NCBI GenBank assembly: GCA_015680685.1
Contig: MNCI01033474.1
Coordinates: forward strand, 220,898-284,897
DNA: 64,000 nucleotides
Reading direction: 5' to 3'
DNA from: Gnetum montanum
Lineage: Eukaryota > Streptophyta > Gnetopsida > Gnetales > Gnetaceae
This document shows positions 36,040-48,208 of the stretch, in pieces (the first letter of the stretch is position 1; each line of letters opens with the position of its first letter). Under the pieces are notes generated by a model that worked only from the letters and a program-made list of their open reading frames with translations, did not search any database and was not told where the DNA came from. Made by a program: the position numbers and the translations under genes.

Positions 36040-36690
36040 TTAAAGATCCTAGAAGGAAGACACTCCTTAGCATTGAAGCTAGGTATCTAGATAATGGTAA
36101 ATGGATACACATTTTGATTAACAGTTCTGCTCAAGAAAATGTGTTTTTCTTTAAAGGCTATTTCTAAGCTTGATTTGAAGATATTTCCACATCCTAGGCC
36201 CTATAGAGTCCATTAGATTTAGAAGGATCATTTTCAATAGGTTAAGAAGAAGTGTATTTGTCTTTAAAAATTGGATCTTTTAAAGATAGGGTACATTGTG
36301 ACATCCTCCCTATTGATTGTGTTAATGTTGTTTTGGGAAGATCTTGGAACTTTGACAATAAGGCTTCTTTTAGTAGTGTAAGAAATATTTGATCTATACC
36401 AAGAGAAGATGGTATTTGTAAACTCATCCCTATGACTTGGTAGCAATACAAGGAAAATTTTACTATTAATGTTTCATTAATATTTCTTAGTGAGCAAGAG
36501 TACCTACAAGCACATGAAGAGGCTGGGCATGGTTTTGTCATCATGTCAACACTTGTAATAAGTAAAGAAGAGCATACAAATGAATTTTTTCCAATGATGC
36601 AACCTTTAACATTGAAATTTACTAATGTTTTTAAGGGAAAATTGGAAGTTCTTCCATTAATGATATTCATCAACATCAAATAGAATTCAT
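36040..36690 (+). pseudogene. Aspartic protease and linker of element J
   Basis: HILINSSAQENV (about 36110) occupies the D-S/T-G position with Asp replaced by Asn. LPIDCVNVVLGRSWNFDNKASF (36300-36370, here given as one motif in two parts: VVLGRSWNFD and NKASF) is the end block typical of chromovirus proteases. It leads through a linker into reverse transcriptase. Confidence 0.7.
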
Positions 36691-36699
36691 AACAAGAGC

Positions 36700-37560
36700 T
36701 ACAATTCCAAATAAAAGAGCCTACTGCATGACTCCCAATTTGAGGGAAGAATTGGATAAGCAAGTAAGTGAATTACTCTCTAATGATTTTATTAAGGAAT
36801 CTATCTCTCCTTGTGTTGTTTTAGCTATATTAGTTCCAAAGAAAGATATCAATGAATTAAGGATGTGCATAGATTCTAGGGCTATTAATAGGATTACTAT
36901 CAAGTATAGGTTTCCTATTCCTAGGATGGATGACATTCTTGATGTGTTTGCTAATGCTAAGATTTTTTCTAAAATTTATTTAAAAAGTGGTTATCATAAA
37001 ATAATAATTAGACCGGGAGATGAATGAAAAATAACCTTTAAGACACTAGATGGCTTGTATGAGTGGTTATTCATGCCTTTTGGGCTAACCAATGCACTTG
37101 CCACATTGATGAGGCTCATGCATGAGGTTCTAAGAGATTTTATTGGTAAATATTACATTTTTTTGGATGAAATTCTTGTGTATAGTTCTAAAGAAAAGGA
37201 ACATATACAACATTTGATCATGATATGATCCAAGCTACAAGAGGAAAAATTAGTGATCAATGCTAAGAAATGTTACTTTATGAAGACAGAAATTGTGTAC
37301 TTAGGTCATGTTGTCTCCAAGAACCAAGTCAAGATGGAACCAAGAAAGATCCAAGTAATCAAGGAATGACTTTTATCTAGAGATGTGGGAGAGGTGAGAT
37401 TTCTGTTTGGTTTGGTTGGATTCTACAGAAAATTTATTAGGAATTTTAGTTCTATTGCATGGCTTATGCTCTCTTGTATGAAGAAAAAATTAACCTTTGT
37501 ATGGGATAATGAGAAAGAAAAATCCTCTCAAGTATTGAAAGAGAAAATTTAAGGTGCTTT
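36700..37560 (+). pseudogene. Reverse transcriptase of element J
   Basis: It would copy element RNA to DNA. Blocks in order: ELLSNDFIKESISPC, LRMCIDSRAINRITIKYRFP, FSKIYLKSGYHKI, EWLFMPFGLTNA and FLDEILVYSSKE. The catalytic DD of FLDD is FLDE, and the first Asp of the KIDL block is Tyr, so two of three metal ligands are lost. GHVVSK and GFYRKFIRNFS follow. This order and wording fit Reina/Galadriel-type chromoviruses. Stops at 37025, 37227 and 37367 also break it. Confidence 0.9.
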
Positions 37561-37940
37561 GATTTTGGCAATTCCAAATTTTTTTTAAAAAAATTTGAAG
37601 TAGGAGTTGATGTAAGTGGGCTTGCTATCAAAGGTGTCCTTTCTCAAAAGGATAATCCAACTGCATTGTAAAAAAAAATTAAATGAATCTAGACAAAAGT
37701 ATAGTGTGTATGAGAAGGAGTTATATGCCATACTTCAAGCCATTAAAAATTGGAGGCATTACTTGTTAGGATCAGATTTTCTTTTATTTATTGATCATAG
37801 AGCATTTAAATTTTTTAATTATCACAAGAAATTGAGTGTCAAGCATATGAAATGAATAGAAAAATTACAAGAATTTAATTTTGTTTTGAAACATAGAAGT
37901 GGATAGTCTAATGTTGTGGCTGATTCTTTGTTTCTTCTAA
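37560..37940 (+). pseudogene. RNase H of element J
   Basis: KYSVYEKELYAILQAIKNWRHYL, split here as KYSVYEKELYAI and IKNWRHYLLG, is followed by FLLFIDHRAFKF, KHRSG and NVVADSL, in the normal order (E, D, D landmarks). The first strand with the leading Asp (VGVDVSG) is disturbed by poly-A slippage near 37590 and 37670. Confidence 0.85.
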
Positions 37941-37999
37941 TGTGGAAGTTCAATATTTTAACTCTTTTTAGTTATTATAGTCTAATGAAAAGGATTTTG

Positions 38000-39165
38000 G
38001 TGTAATTTGGAAGAATTTATCTTCCCAATTGTTAGGAAAGATTGATCAGTGGAAATATTATTATGTGAAGAATGAAATTTTATTTAAGGATGGAAAAATA
38101 TGTGTTCCAAAGTGTGATGTCAAGTATAAACTCAAAGAGAAATATCAAAGTGACATGGTTACACATATGGGCAAGACCAAGACATTGGAATTTGGGAGAA
38201 AAAGTTACTTTTGGCTATGTATGTATAGTGATGTGATTAAATTTGTAAGAAAATGTTATATTTGTCAAAAATTCAAAGGGGGAAAAGGTGTAGACTATCA
38301 TTATTTACCTTTTCCAATCCCAAATGCTCTCTAGGAAAGGACTTTATTTGTGGCATTCCTAAAATAATATTTGGTCATGATTCTATACTTGGTGCAATAG
38401 ATAGATTTATTAAGATGAATCATTTTATTACATGCAAGAAAACTAGTGATGTTTCCAATGTTGCACATTTATGCTTTTAACATGTTTTTAGGCTACATGA
38501 TATTCCTTAAAACATTTTAAGTAAGGGGGATGCCAAATTTACTAGTCATTTTTGGAGATCACTTTTGAAACTACTTAGAATCAAGTTATTGTTTTTCAAA
38601 ACTTACCACACCCACATTGATGGACAAATTGAAGTTGTAAATAGGTCTCTATTGAAGATCTTGAGGTGTTTGTATGAGGATCAACCTTAAAGGTGGGGAC
38701 ACATGTTGGCCCATGTTGAATTCTCATACAATAATGCTTTCTATTCTAGCATTGGACAAAGTTGAGGAAATTTGAAGATTATGCCTCTTTGAGTTCAAAA
38801 TTTGATGAGCAAATAAGCGAATTGAATTAGCAAGTTAAATCTCACTTGGAGAAAAAGATAAAGATTGTGTCTTCCAAGGTCAAGGCCAATGAGGAAAAGA
38901 GGACAATTAATTTCTAAATTAGTGATTATGTTTACTTGAGCAAGGAAAGACAAAAGAATGTGCATTTTTACAAGCTCAATTCAAGGATAATTGATCTATT
39001 TAATATGAAGGCTAAAATCAAACCAAATGCTTATGAGATTGACTTAACTAATTATTTGTCTGTTTCTTGTGTTTTTAATGTTTTAGAGTTGAGTCCATAT
39101 CATTGGAATGTGTTTGCATTAGAATTGAGAGATATTATTGAGATCCTTAAGGATTTACTTTAAGA
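38000..39165 (+). pseudogene. Integrase of element J
   Basis: The HHCC-like zinc segment at about 38150-38280 (VTHMGKTKTLE, CYICQKFKGG) is followed by fragments of the catalytic core (38340-38720, heavily broken). The C-terminal part 38936-39163 has VYLSKERQKN, NAYEIDL and CVFNVLELSPYH, the usual GPF-like end of gypsy integrases. Confidence 0.8.
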
Positions 39166-39214
39166 CTCAAATTTAGCCATCCTTAAGGATTTACTTTAAG
39201 ACTCAAACTTAGCC
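39143..39214 (+). repeat. 36-bp tandem duplication between integrase and chromodomain of J
   Basis: Two adjacent 36-bp copies (39143-39178 and 39179-39214) beginning ATCCTTAAGGATTTAC differ at one base. Confidence 0.9.
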
Positions 39215-39345
39215 AAGCCACCAAGAAAAAAAATTATGCTGCAAGTAAGAAAGGCCAGAAGCATAAGAGACAAAAAGTGCATGAGTACTTGGTGCATTGG
39301 AATGATGGAGTGTTTGAAAATGCCATTTGGATCCATGAAAAAGAC
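39215..39345 (+). pseudogene. C-terminal chromodomain of element J
   Basis: After a basic linker (KPPRKKNYAASKKGQKHKRQ), the frame reads VHEYLVHWNDGVFENAIWI and HEKDLDF then a stop. This is the YLVxWKxxxxxxATWxxExxL pattern of integrase-linked chromodomains, which steer integration to marked chromatin. It supports J as a chromovirus. Confidence 0.75.
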
Positions 39346-39425
39346 TTGGATTTTTAGGGGCTTAATGCTATTTAAAGTGTATAGCCAACTTGATGGTAAG
39401 CTTAATTTCTTAAGGATGGGAGAGA

Positions 39426-39680
39426 TGATGAGAACATCACACAGCCCATGTTTAATCAACAATATGTTTGTACATAGAGTTGTTTTTTGTTATGTCTATC
39501 ATTTAAGGTTGTTTTATTGATGATGATCTCAGGATGTTTTGACATGTTTGGGAGTGTTTTAATCCTATTTTAATGAGTCTAGGAGGTTTCGGGATCAATG
39601 GAAACTTGTTTGAAGATGCTTGAAGGTTATAGGCCTTAAAACAAACATCTTGAAATTTTGTTCTATCTAGAGAGATGTTT
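39426..39680 (+). mobile_element. 3' LTR start of element J, interrupted by element K
   Basis: It starts TGATGAGAACATCACACAGC and aligns with 33729 onward for about 110 bp. It then diverges and ends where the copia LTR starts. Confidence 0.75.
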
Positions 39681-40744
39681 TGGTTGACCTTTTGTTATGT
39701 CAAAACCTTAAGGAAAATGGAGAACATAGATTTTTTGTGGTGTGTGTGTAGGACATGAATGAAAACTTAGGGACATGAACAAGATGTTAAAATGAATACT
39801 ACATAGGCAAGATGAGAGCATGAAAAAGTATGGATGAAAACAAAGGCTACAAGTCAAATGAAGATGCTTTGAGGATTAGTAAGAAGGAAAATTGACAGGA
39901 GAAAGCCTCTTAAGATAAGGAACAAAAGTTGAGGAGACATCTACTATTTTTAAGAGACTTCTTCATCACAAAGTAGACATCTCTCTAGAGATGTCTCACA
40001 AGAGATGTTTCATTTTCAAAGGAGATGGCTCTTCAAAATTAAGGCCAATCTAAGGTAGACATTTTCTACCATGAAGAATACATATGCACTAGCCATTGGG
40101 TCGTTGTTACATGAATTTTGAGGAGTTTTTAGAAATTCCAAGGCTATAAGAAGATACCAAATTCTTGGGAATTGCATAAGAACAATTGACATCAGATCAA
40201 TCATTGTCTTATCTATGTTATTATATTCTTGTTCTTCATTGTTATATCATTTGCTTAGGTGTATGTTGTATTGAGATTCAACTACAAGGACTTGTAAATT
40301 TAGTTACATTCTTTCCTTGCATCTTTTTCTTTTTTGTATATCCCTGTAGGGTTGATGTGCTTCTTGTGAGAAGGCATCCTCATTGAGCTTGTTGGGATCC
40401 TATGGGATTAAGTGGTTTTGCAACGTTAAAACACTCTGGTGTAGAGCTTAATTTTGTAGAGGTTGTGGGATCCTTGAAACCACATTTTGAGCTAGTTGGA
40501 GCCTTATGGGATTTAGTTTTGCAGTGATGAAACACTCTAGTGTGGAGCTTAGAGCTTGTACAGGGTGTGGTACCCTTCAAGCTATATTTTTGAGAAACAA
40601 ATTATGGAGATGTGGAAGGATTTTACCCTCTAAGTATGGACGTACCCAAGTTGGGGAACCATGTAAAATTTGGTATGTTTTTGTGAGTGGTGTAATTTTA
40701 ATTTGGGAGCTTATTCAACCCACCTTCTAAGTTCTCGATCCTCA
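39681..40744 (+). mobile_element. 5' LTR of element K (Ty1/copia)
   Basis: It starts TGGTTGACC and ends GATCCTCA two bases before the primer site. The 3' copy starts at 44711. AGACATCT/AGATGTCT inverted units occur, including a perfect 10-bp hairpin with 2-base loop at 39975-39996. Confidence 0.85.
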
Positions 40745-40746
40745 AG

Positions 40747-40762
40747 TGGTATTAGAGCAAGG
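40747..40762 (+). other. Primer binding site of element K (initiator-Met type)
   Basis: TGGTATTAGAGCAAGG lies two bases after the LTR end and has one mismatch to the usual iMet site. Confidence 0.85.
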
Positions 40763-40789
40763 TACTCTTCAACTTTCAAGAGTGAACTA

Positions 40790-41455
40790 TGGAAGGGGCA
40801 ATGAACATTAGATCACTAGCAGCTATCATATTAAATTGGACAAAGAGACTATTATGCTTCATCAATTGCTATATTTGATTTCTTTGCTACATTACTAAAG
40901 GTAAGCTTCTTATTCTCTCTTCTACTTTCAACTTGATAAGAAATAAAAGAGGCTATATAGCTTCTAGAAGAGATTATAATTGTAGGTCTAGTAATATCTA
41001 TGATAATTTGAATAAGAAAGAAAGTCCAAATAATCATATTGAAGAAGATTAAAACTCCTTCAAAAAAAAGGTATGGATTTCTATGTAATGAAATTAATTC
41101 TTTTCAAAGTTTATGCATTAAAATGAAAGATACATTACATGATAAAGAGATAAAAATTATAGCTCTTAATGATTAATTTTCTTATCTTAAGAAAGAAAAC
41201 TTAAACCTAATGGCTAGGATTCAAAGGAAAACCAAGGTTATTGAGCAGATGAATAAGAAATCTTTAGATCAAGATCAAAAGGATGTACACATCAAGGGCT
41301 CTATAAAAGCAAGTTGTTCCAAATTTGGTAAAAAAAAAAGATTTAGGACTTTAAATTATTTTTATTGTGGAAAGGTTGGACATGTACAAGCATATTGCTA
41401 TCTTAGGATGAATCATTACACTTGGTCTTTTCAAAAAAATCCTAGATAAGGTGCT
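40790..41455 (+). pseudogene. Gag remnant of element K
   Basis: The N-terminal part is nearly unreadable. The end carries the zinc knuckle YFYCGKVGHVQAYC near 41360-41400, in which the first Cys is Tyr, inside a lysine-rich context. The length is much less than a full copia gag, so an internal loss is likely. Confidence 0.65.
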
Positions 41456-41544
41456 TTACAAGAAAATAAAATTTAAAAGCATAAAGAGAGAAAGCCTAAA
41501 CAGAACATGATGGCTCAAGTAGCTATCTCCACAATCAAAACTAG

Positions 41545-41960
41545 CACTTAGTATTTTGATAGTAGGTGTTCTAGATAAAATCCAATTTATTCACTTCATA
41601 GAACAAAATTGTGGAACTGTCACTTTTGGAGATGACATGGAGGCTCCTATAACAAGTATTGGCATCATAGGAGGAAAAGGTAAGGAACAATGTACTATAA
41701 ATAAAGTTTTCTTTATCAAAGGGGTAAAGCATAATCTTGTGAGTGTAAGTCAACTTTGTGATTTAAATTTGGATGTTACTTTTTCAAAATATTTAACCAC
41801 TGGAAACATTGTGATAGAAGAAGCTAGAAAGGCCAATGTTTACACTACTATTTTTGGAGATATTCCTAACCTCAAATCCAAGTGCTTAATCAGTAATATA
41901 GATGATGATCGTATGTGGTGTAGAAAGCTAGGCCATATTAACAAGGAGATTCTTTAGACC
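41545..41960 (+). pseudogene. Protease and GAG-pre-integrase segment of element K
   Basis: YFDSRCSR near 41550 is the copia protease active-site block (D-S-G changed to D-S-R). KHNLVSVSQLCD, then FSKYLTTGNIVI and MWCRKLGHINKEIL follow, the standard copia pre-integrase block. Confidence 0.85.
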
Positions 41961-43060
41961 TTAGTGATAGAGGAAATGGTTCATGGACTACCCAAGTTAA
42001 AGACTTCAACTTGAACACATGTGAAGCATGTTAAAAGGGTAAGAAAATAAGGTTAAGGTGGTAAGAAAAATTGTATATCTACCTTTCGTCACTTAGATTT
42101 ACTTCACATGGATTTGGTTGCTCCATCTCAAACACTTAGTTTGAGAAAGAAAAGATATTTTATAACCATTATTGATGATTATTCTTGCTTTACTTGGTTT
42201 GCCTTTCGATATCATTAGGATGAAGTATTTGATCATTTCTTAGGAATTTACAATTAGATTCAGAAAGAAAAAGGTTATGATATCAAGTCATTGGAGTGAC
42301 AATGGTGGGAAATTCAAGAATGCCGAGTTTGAGAAATTCTATCAAATGAATGGCATCCTTCATCAATTCTCTACTGCAAGAAGCCCTAAACATAATAGTG
42401 TAGCTAAAATAAGGAATAGGATCTTAAATGAAATGGGAAGAATGATATTGAATGATAAGAATATTACTTACCACTTCTAGGAAAAATTAATTAATACTTC
42501 TTTCTATGTCTTCAACAAAGTTCTGGTAAGAAGGTTCACCTCTAAAACTTCCTATGAATTACGAATTTCTAGGAAACCTTCGATAGGTTACTTCCATGTT
42601 TTTGGTTCCAAATTCTATATTCTAAATAATAAAGATGTTTTACAAAAATTTGATCCTAAAATTGATGAAGGCATTTTCTTAGGATATTCTTCTATTTGTA
42701 GAGCATATAGAGTCTTCAGCAAATGAACAAATGTTGTAGAAGAAACTATTAATGTTAAAATTGATGATAGTGATGTTACTTCTTCACAACCTAATGATGA
42801 AGTAGTTCCCATCCAAAAGTTATCTAGTGCCTCACAAGTAAAAATTGATAAAAATTCAAAATTAGATAGTGAACATGAGGTAGAGCATAAGGAGATATCA
42901 CCTATCCAAATTATGATTTCTAAACTTAGTAGAACACACTCTCTCAATGATGTCATTAGACAAGTACAAGATGGGATTTGCACTAGCAGCCAAACTAAGG
43001 AAATTTATGCCTATGCAACATATCTTTCACAAGTAGAACCCAAAAACATCAAAGAGGTAG
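41960..43060 (+). pseudogene. Integrase of element K
   Basis: LLHMDLVAPSQT, FITIIDDYSCFTW, SHWSDNGGKFKNAEFEKF (catalytic DNGGEF with Glu replaced by Lys), FSTARSPKHNSVA and FVFGSKFYILNNKD-like blocks are in order. GYSSICRAYRVF marks the copia-specific end. Stops and a frame change near 42270 are present. Confidence 0.88.
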
Positions 43061-43074
43061 AAGGAAAATAAGGG

Positions 43075-44085
43075 TGAATTTTTGCTATGTAAGATGAGCT
43101 AAATCAATTCACTAGGAATGATGTGTGGGAATTGACACCTAAACCAACCCATAAACCAATTATTGGAATAAAATGGGTCTTTAGGAATAAAGCTAATGAA
43201 AATGGAAATATCATAAAAAATAAAGCTAGGCTAGTTACAAAAGGCTATAATCAACAAGAAGGAATTGATTTTGATGCGACTTTTGCTCTTATTGCTAGAC
43301 TAGAATCTATTGTACTTGTTTTGGCATATGCTAGTATTAAAAATACCAAGTTATATCAAGAAGAGTTTTATGTTAAATAACTTGAATGATTTGTAGATCC
43401 CATTTATCCTGATCATGTTTATAGGCTCAAGAAGGCTCTCTATGGGCTTAAACAAACTCCTAGAGCTTGGTACAAAAGAATTTTCCAACACCTTACATTC
43501 AATGGCTTCGAAAGAGGTAAGGTTGATGTCACTTTATTTCTTAAAAGAGAAGGTAATGAGTTAATCATTATTCAAATCTATGTTGTTGATATTATTTTTG
43601 GTGCAACCAATGAAATGCTATGCAAGAAGTTTTTAGATCTTGTGCAACTAGAATTTGAAATGAGGATGATGGGAGATCTCAACAACTTTCTTGGATTTCA
43701 AATTAATCAAACAAATGAAGGAACCTTCATTTGTCAAACCAAATATGTCAAATATATTCTACTCAAATTCAACTTAGTAGAAGTTAAAGTAAAGAACACT
43801 CCTATGGCAGCAAATTTAAGCTTACAAAAGATGATCAAGGAAAACTTATTAATCAAAATCCTTATAGAGGTATGATAGGTAGCCTACTTTATTTAACTAC
43901 AAGTAGACCAGACATAACATTAAGTGCAGGAATTTGTGCTAGATATCAAGCCAACCCAAAAGAATCCCATTTAAATATGGTTAAATGTATATTTCACTAT
44001 TTAAAGGGTACTACTAACCAGGGTCTTTGGTATCCAAAGGGTTTCCCACTTGATCTTGCTAGTTATTATGATGCAAATTAGGCAC
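43075..44085 (+). pseudogene. Reverse transcriptase of element K (copia type)
   Basis: NDVWELTPKP, GIKWVFRNKANENG, KARLVTKGYNQQEGIDF, LKKALYGLKQTPRAWYKRI and IYVVDIIFGATN (catalytic YVDD has Asp to Val) are followed by DLNNFLGFQI, IGSLLYLTTSRPDI and YLKGTTNQGLWYPKG. The IIFGATN wording fits Sirevirus-like or related copia lineages. There is a frameshift near 43872 and a stop at 43378. Confidence 0.92.
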
Positions 44086-44468
44086 GTTGTTTGGATGATC
44101 ATCAAGGCATAATTTATTTTTCCTAGGAAAAAGCCTTATCACTTGAACAACTATAACAAAAAATTCCATAGCACTCTCTATGACAGAAGCTAAATACATT
44201 TCAGCTGAAAGTTGTTGTGCTCAACTTTTATGGATGAAAGAAACACTTAAGGACTTAGGGATAAAATCCCAATCTATACCAATTTACTACGATGAAAAAA
44301 ACTCCATCAATGTGACAAAGAATCCTATTCAATATTCACATACCAAACACATAGAAATTTGACATCACTTTATAAGAAAACACACTCAATGTGGACATAT
44401 AAAACTAGAATTCATTGAAATAGAAAATCAGCTTGCAGATGCTTTCACCAAAGCTCTCAATGAATGAC
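44086..44468 (+). pseudogene. RNase H of element K
   Basis: MTEAKYISAESCCAQLLWMK, IPIYYDEKNSINVTKNPIQY, HTKHIEI and IENQLADAFTKALNE are in the order typical of copia RNase H. A stop follows HIEI. Confidence 0.9.
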
Positions 44469-44694
44469 AACTGATTATTATTTGTAAAGACATGGAGATA
44501 AGACCATGTCCTACTAAGTAAGTTGTTCTACGTTTTCAAATCTATATATATATAAAGATACGTATATGTATTTTTCCCTTGTACTTATCCAAGGAGAGTT
44601 CTTTCAACCCTTTTTGTTTTTGTCCAAAAAGGAGGAGATACAATGTCACATTCTTGTATGATCACCAACCCATTTTCTTAAGTTTTGGACATCA

Positions 44695-45270
44695 CCAAAA
44701 AGGGGGAGATTGTTTACCTATTGTTATGTCAAAACTTTAAGAAAAATGAAGAACATAGATTATTTGTGGTATGTGTGCAAGGCATGAATGAAAACTCAAG
44801 GAAATGAATGAGATGTCAAAATGAAGACTACATAGGCAACATGAGAGCATGGACAAGTATGGACAAAAATGAAGGCTACAAGTCAAATGAAGATGCTTTG
44901 AGGATTGGCAAGAAGGAAAATTGATAAGATAAAGTTTCTTAAGATAAGGAACAAAAGTTGAGAGACATCTACTATTTTTAGGAGATGTCCCTAGAGACAT
45001 CTCACAAGAGATGTCTCATTTTCAAAGAATATGTCTCTCCAAAATTGAGGTGAATCTTAGGTAGATGTCTCTACCATGAAGAAGACATCTACACTAGTCG
45101 TTGGGTAGCCATTGTATGAATTTTGAGGAGTTTTCAAAAATCTCCAAGGCTATAAGAAGATACCAAATTCTTAGAAATTGTGCAACCACTATTCACATCA
45201 AATCAATTATTGTCTTATCTATGCTATTGTATTCTTGTTCTTCATTGTTATATCATTTTCTTGGATGTAT
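44695..45270 (+). mobile_element. Polypurine tract and truncated 3' LTR of element K
   Basis: AAAAAGGGGGAGAT (44697-44710) precedes TGTTTACCTATTGTTATGTC at 44711. The LTR matches the 5' copy for about 560 bp and breaks at 45270, where I-family gag sequence begins. Confidence 0.85.
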
Positions 45271-45680
45271 AGTAAGCTACCAAGAAGAGCTAGGTAGACC
45301 TCAAACAAGGAAAACCTAAATCAACCCAATGGGAAAGTCTCTCAAAATAATCTGTTACATGATATGTATACCTATTTAAGAAGTTAGAATTAGTATAATG
45401 CTGGAATTGATAAACAACATCAACTAGATCACTTAAGCACTTATGGCAAGAGGCTCATTGAGCAAGTGCCTATGGAATAATTTTTAGAGGCTGAAACCCC
45501 CAAATTTTGATAATGCTGAAGATCATATAGTAGCCTTGGAGTGGCTATGTGATGAGGTAGAAGCTTTATAGCTCATGGATTATGCTTTGGTGTAACATAT
45601 TAATTTGGCTTTCCATCAACTTAAGGGTAGAGCTAATTATTCATGGAAAACAACTAGAAGTTAATGTTAATTCAGTGAAA
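45271..45680 (+). pseudogene. Gag-start fragment of an element I family member
   Basis: It aligns with 32565-32960: both read CTACC/TAAGAAGAGCT, then CCAATGGGAAAGTCTCTCAAAA, then a gag start (LKPPNFDNAEDHIV, LEWLCDEVEAL). It ends abruptly near 45680. Confidence 0.75.
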
Positions 45681-48208
45681 TAGGTCATTTTAGCTTTTTA
45701 AAACTACAAAAATTTAACTTAGTTTTCATGTCCTCAAATCATGTCCAAGTCATAGTTCTCACCAAGATGATTCCAATGATATTAATTTTGTCTTAATTGG
45801 ACTTTTGATTTGGGAAATATTAAAGTTTAAAGTTTCTTGTAAAATGTGTATTAATAAAATTAGAATTTAAAATTTAATAAATTTAAAATTTTGGAATTGG
45901 GAATCAAACCAATAACCTTTAACTTAACATGCTAAAGTTCTAGCATCGGTTATGCTAATCAATTGAGCAACTTAGTTAATTGTTTAAAATTAAAGAACAA
46001 AGATATGTATGTATGTATGTATAATATTTATAAAAATTTTAATATTAAAAGAAAGAAAAATATATGGTGATGGTGCTACCATGCCACAACATGGCTACAT
46101 GAGTCTTATTGCATATTAAGCATAGTGAAGATACTATACCATAGCATGGTAAAAGATGGTACTACGATGCAAGAAAACACTACATGCTAGCCACATAGTA
46201 TCAAGGTTAGTGAAATCCATCTCCTTCTATTTGCATCACATATCTACTACCTTTTCATCCTTGTTGGTCCTTACTTTTGTTTTGTAACCGACTATATTTA
46301 TCATCCCATCATTAAATGATGAAGAATATGACTACATCATCATCAATGGTGGTACTCTAGTTCTACACTCATGATGACACTATCAGTGGAATATAAAGTC
46401 TTATTCTTGGAGCATAGTGACTCATTATATGACATGCCATCCATACATAGCACTAATAATTTATTCCAAATGTGATGATTATGGAATCTATTGGGAATGC
46501 TATCTTAGTGGCACATGCATTTGTGTCAAAGAATGATATCAAGAACATGCATGGTTACATGCTAGGAGGCTCTTCGGTGTTTAGCTTTAGCTTCTACAAC
46601 TACATTAACATAACTTTATCATGTTTATGCACTAGAACCAAATGCTAGTCATGGAGTCTTACTACTAAGCAAAGATGTATCTAGTATTTAACTATTCCAA
46701 GCTCAACACATGGTAGCACATGCTCTACATGGACATGCTAGATGTGAGCTTAGGCTCCAAAACTAGCTCCACATTGAACCATGTGACCAATGCTAAGGGT
46801 AGTGACTCCACTTTTGACATTAGTGACCATCACTAGTGTACCATGCAATAGTGCATGACATGCATTTGGAAGTATGAGAAGGTGTACCATGCGTTGGACA
46901 TGTGGAATAAGATGATGTTATCCATGGGTGTAATAGGATCCTTGTAGTCACTCATGTTTATTAACATGAGCCTATTATGATATCTTCTCTAATTGAAAAT
47001 TTCCATCATCATGGACCTACCAACTTTCAATGTCAACATGGCTAGCTTGTCATGTAACAATGTGATGGTGGCATCCAAAGTGATGCTAGAGTTCTTGATG
47101 TTGTAAGCAATGGCCATAGCATGCAGCCTGCGAAGCCACAACCATATGCATAGTAAATCCTTATGTGGTAGGAAATAAACCATCCCATGCCCACAATGCC
47201 TAGTAGAATCCTTACTATGGTGAGTGCTACTCAATCTAAATCCTTGCATTCATACTTTCATACTACTACTTTCTCATACCCACTTTCATCCAAAGTGTTA
47301 GATGATGAAGTTATTTAACTTTTAATTTATCATGATAAGCATGTATTTCTTTCTTTTCATTTAATATTTGATTATGCTGTAATTTATTTTGATAGAGATA
47401 ATTTCCCATGATATCTAGTCATTTTCCTTACATTTTAGGAACTATTTGAAAATAACCAAAATAAATTATAACATTAGTTTAGAAAAGAAAATATTCTCAC
47501 TATCGTATTGTATTTATAATAATATTAGCTTTACTAATTAGAGATATAATTACTACTTTTCTTGGTCATATAATGCTTATATGAAATGCTTTTTCTTAAA
47601 GAAAATTTCACTTTAGAACATTAATCCACAATCATTGTTTGTGCATGTAAATATCTAATTCATGTAGTATAGTGGAAACTAGTAATTAAGTGATGTTTTT
47701 ATTTATCGTTCATTCAATAAATATCATGGAATTTATTTTAGACAATAAAACAACATTATAGTTTTCTATGTTAAGATTAATGGATTGTTTTGAAGATTTA
47801 ATGCAACTATCTAGCATAACATGTTAAACAAGATCTATGTAAATAAAATCATGTATGTCTACAATACATTATCATGTTGTGTAATACCATCAGCAATTCG
47901 GTAGTTAACTAATTAAAGTTTATAATAAGTAATTCAATTATTTACATCTTCAATTAATGCTAAGTATTCATTGTGTATGTTTGTTCTATCAACATGACTA
48001 TTTTTCTCAACATGTATATGTGTTAATTCTAGCTCTTTCTAGAATAGAATATGTAGAACATAATAATATAGACATATTATTTATTATTATTTTTCTCTAT
48101 TTATCTTTATTTATGGTTTAGATGTAATGTATTTGAATAATGTTATGAATATTGTAATATTCATGATGTGTTCCAACATTTATGTTCCTTTGTTTATGTT
48201 ATGATGGT
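45681..48208. other. Unassigned AT-rich sequence
   Basis: No coding motif was recognised on either strand. A TATG microsatellite (four to five units) lies at 46003-46022. Segment 46060-47270 is slightly richer in CATGCTA-type words but gives no readable protein. The 86-codon minus frame at 47249-46989 has no motif. Confidence 0.5.

Noticed and set aside
46989-47249. 86-codon minus-strand frame as a gene
   Set aside because: No motif or family resemblance; one of several chance frames in unassigned DNA.
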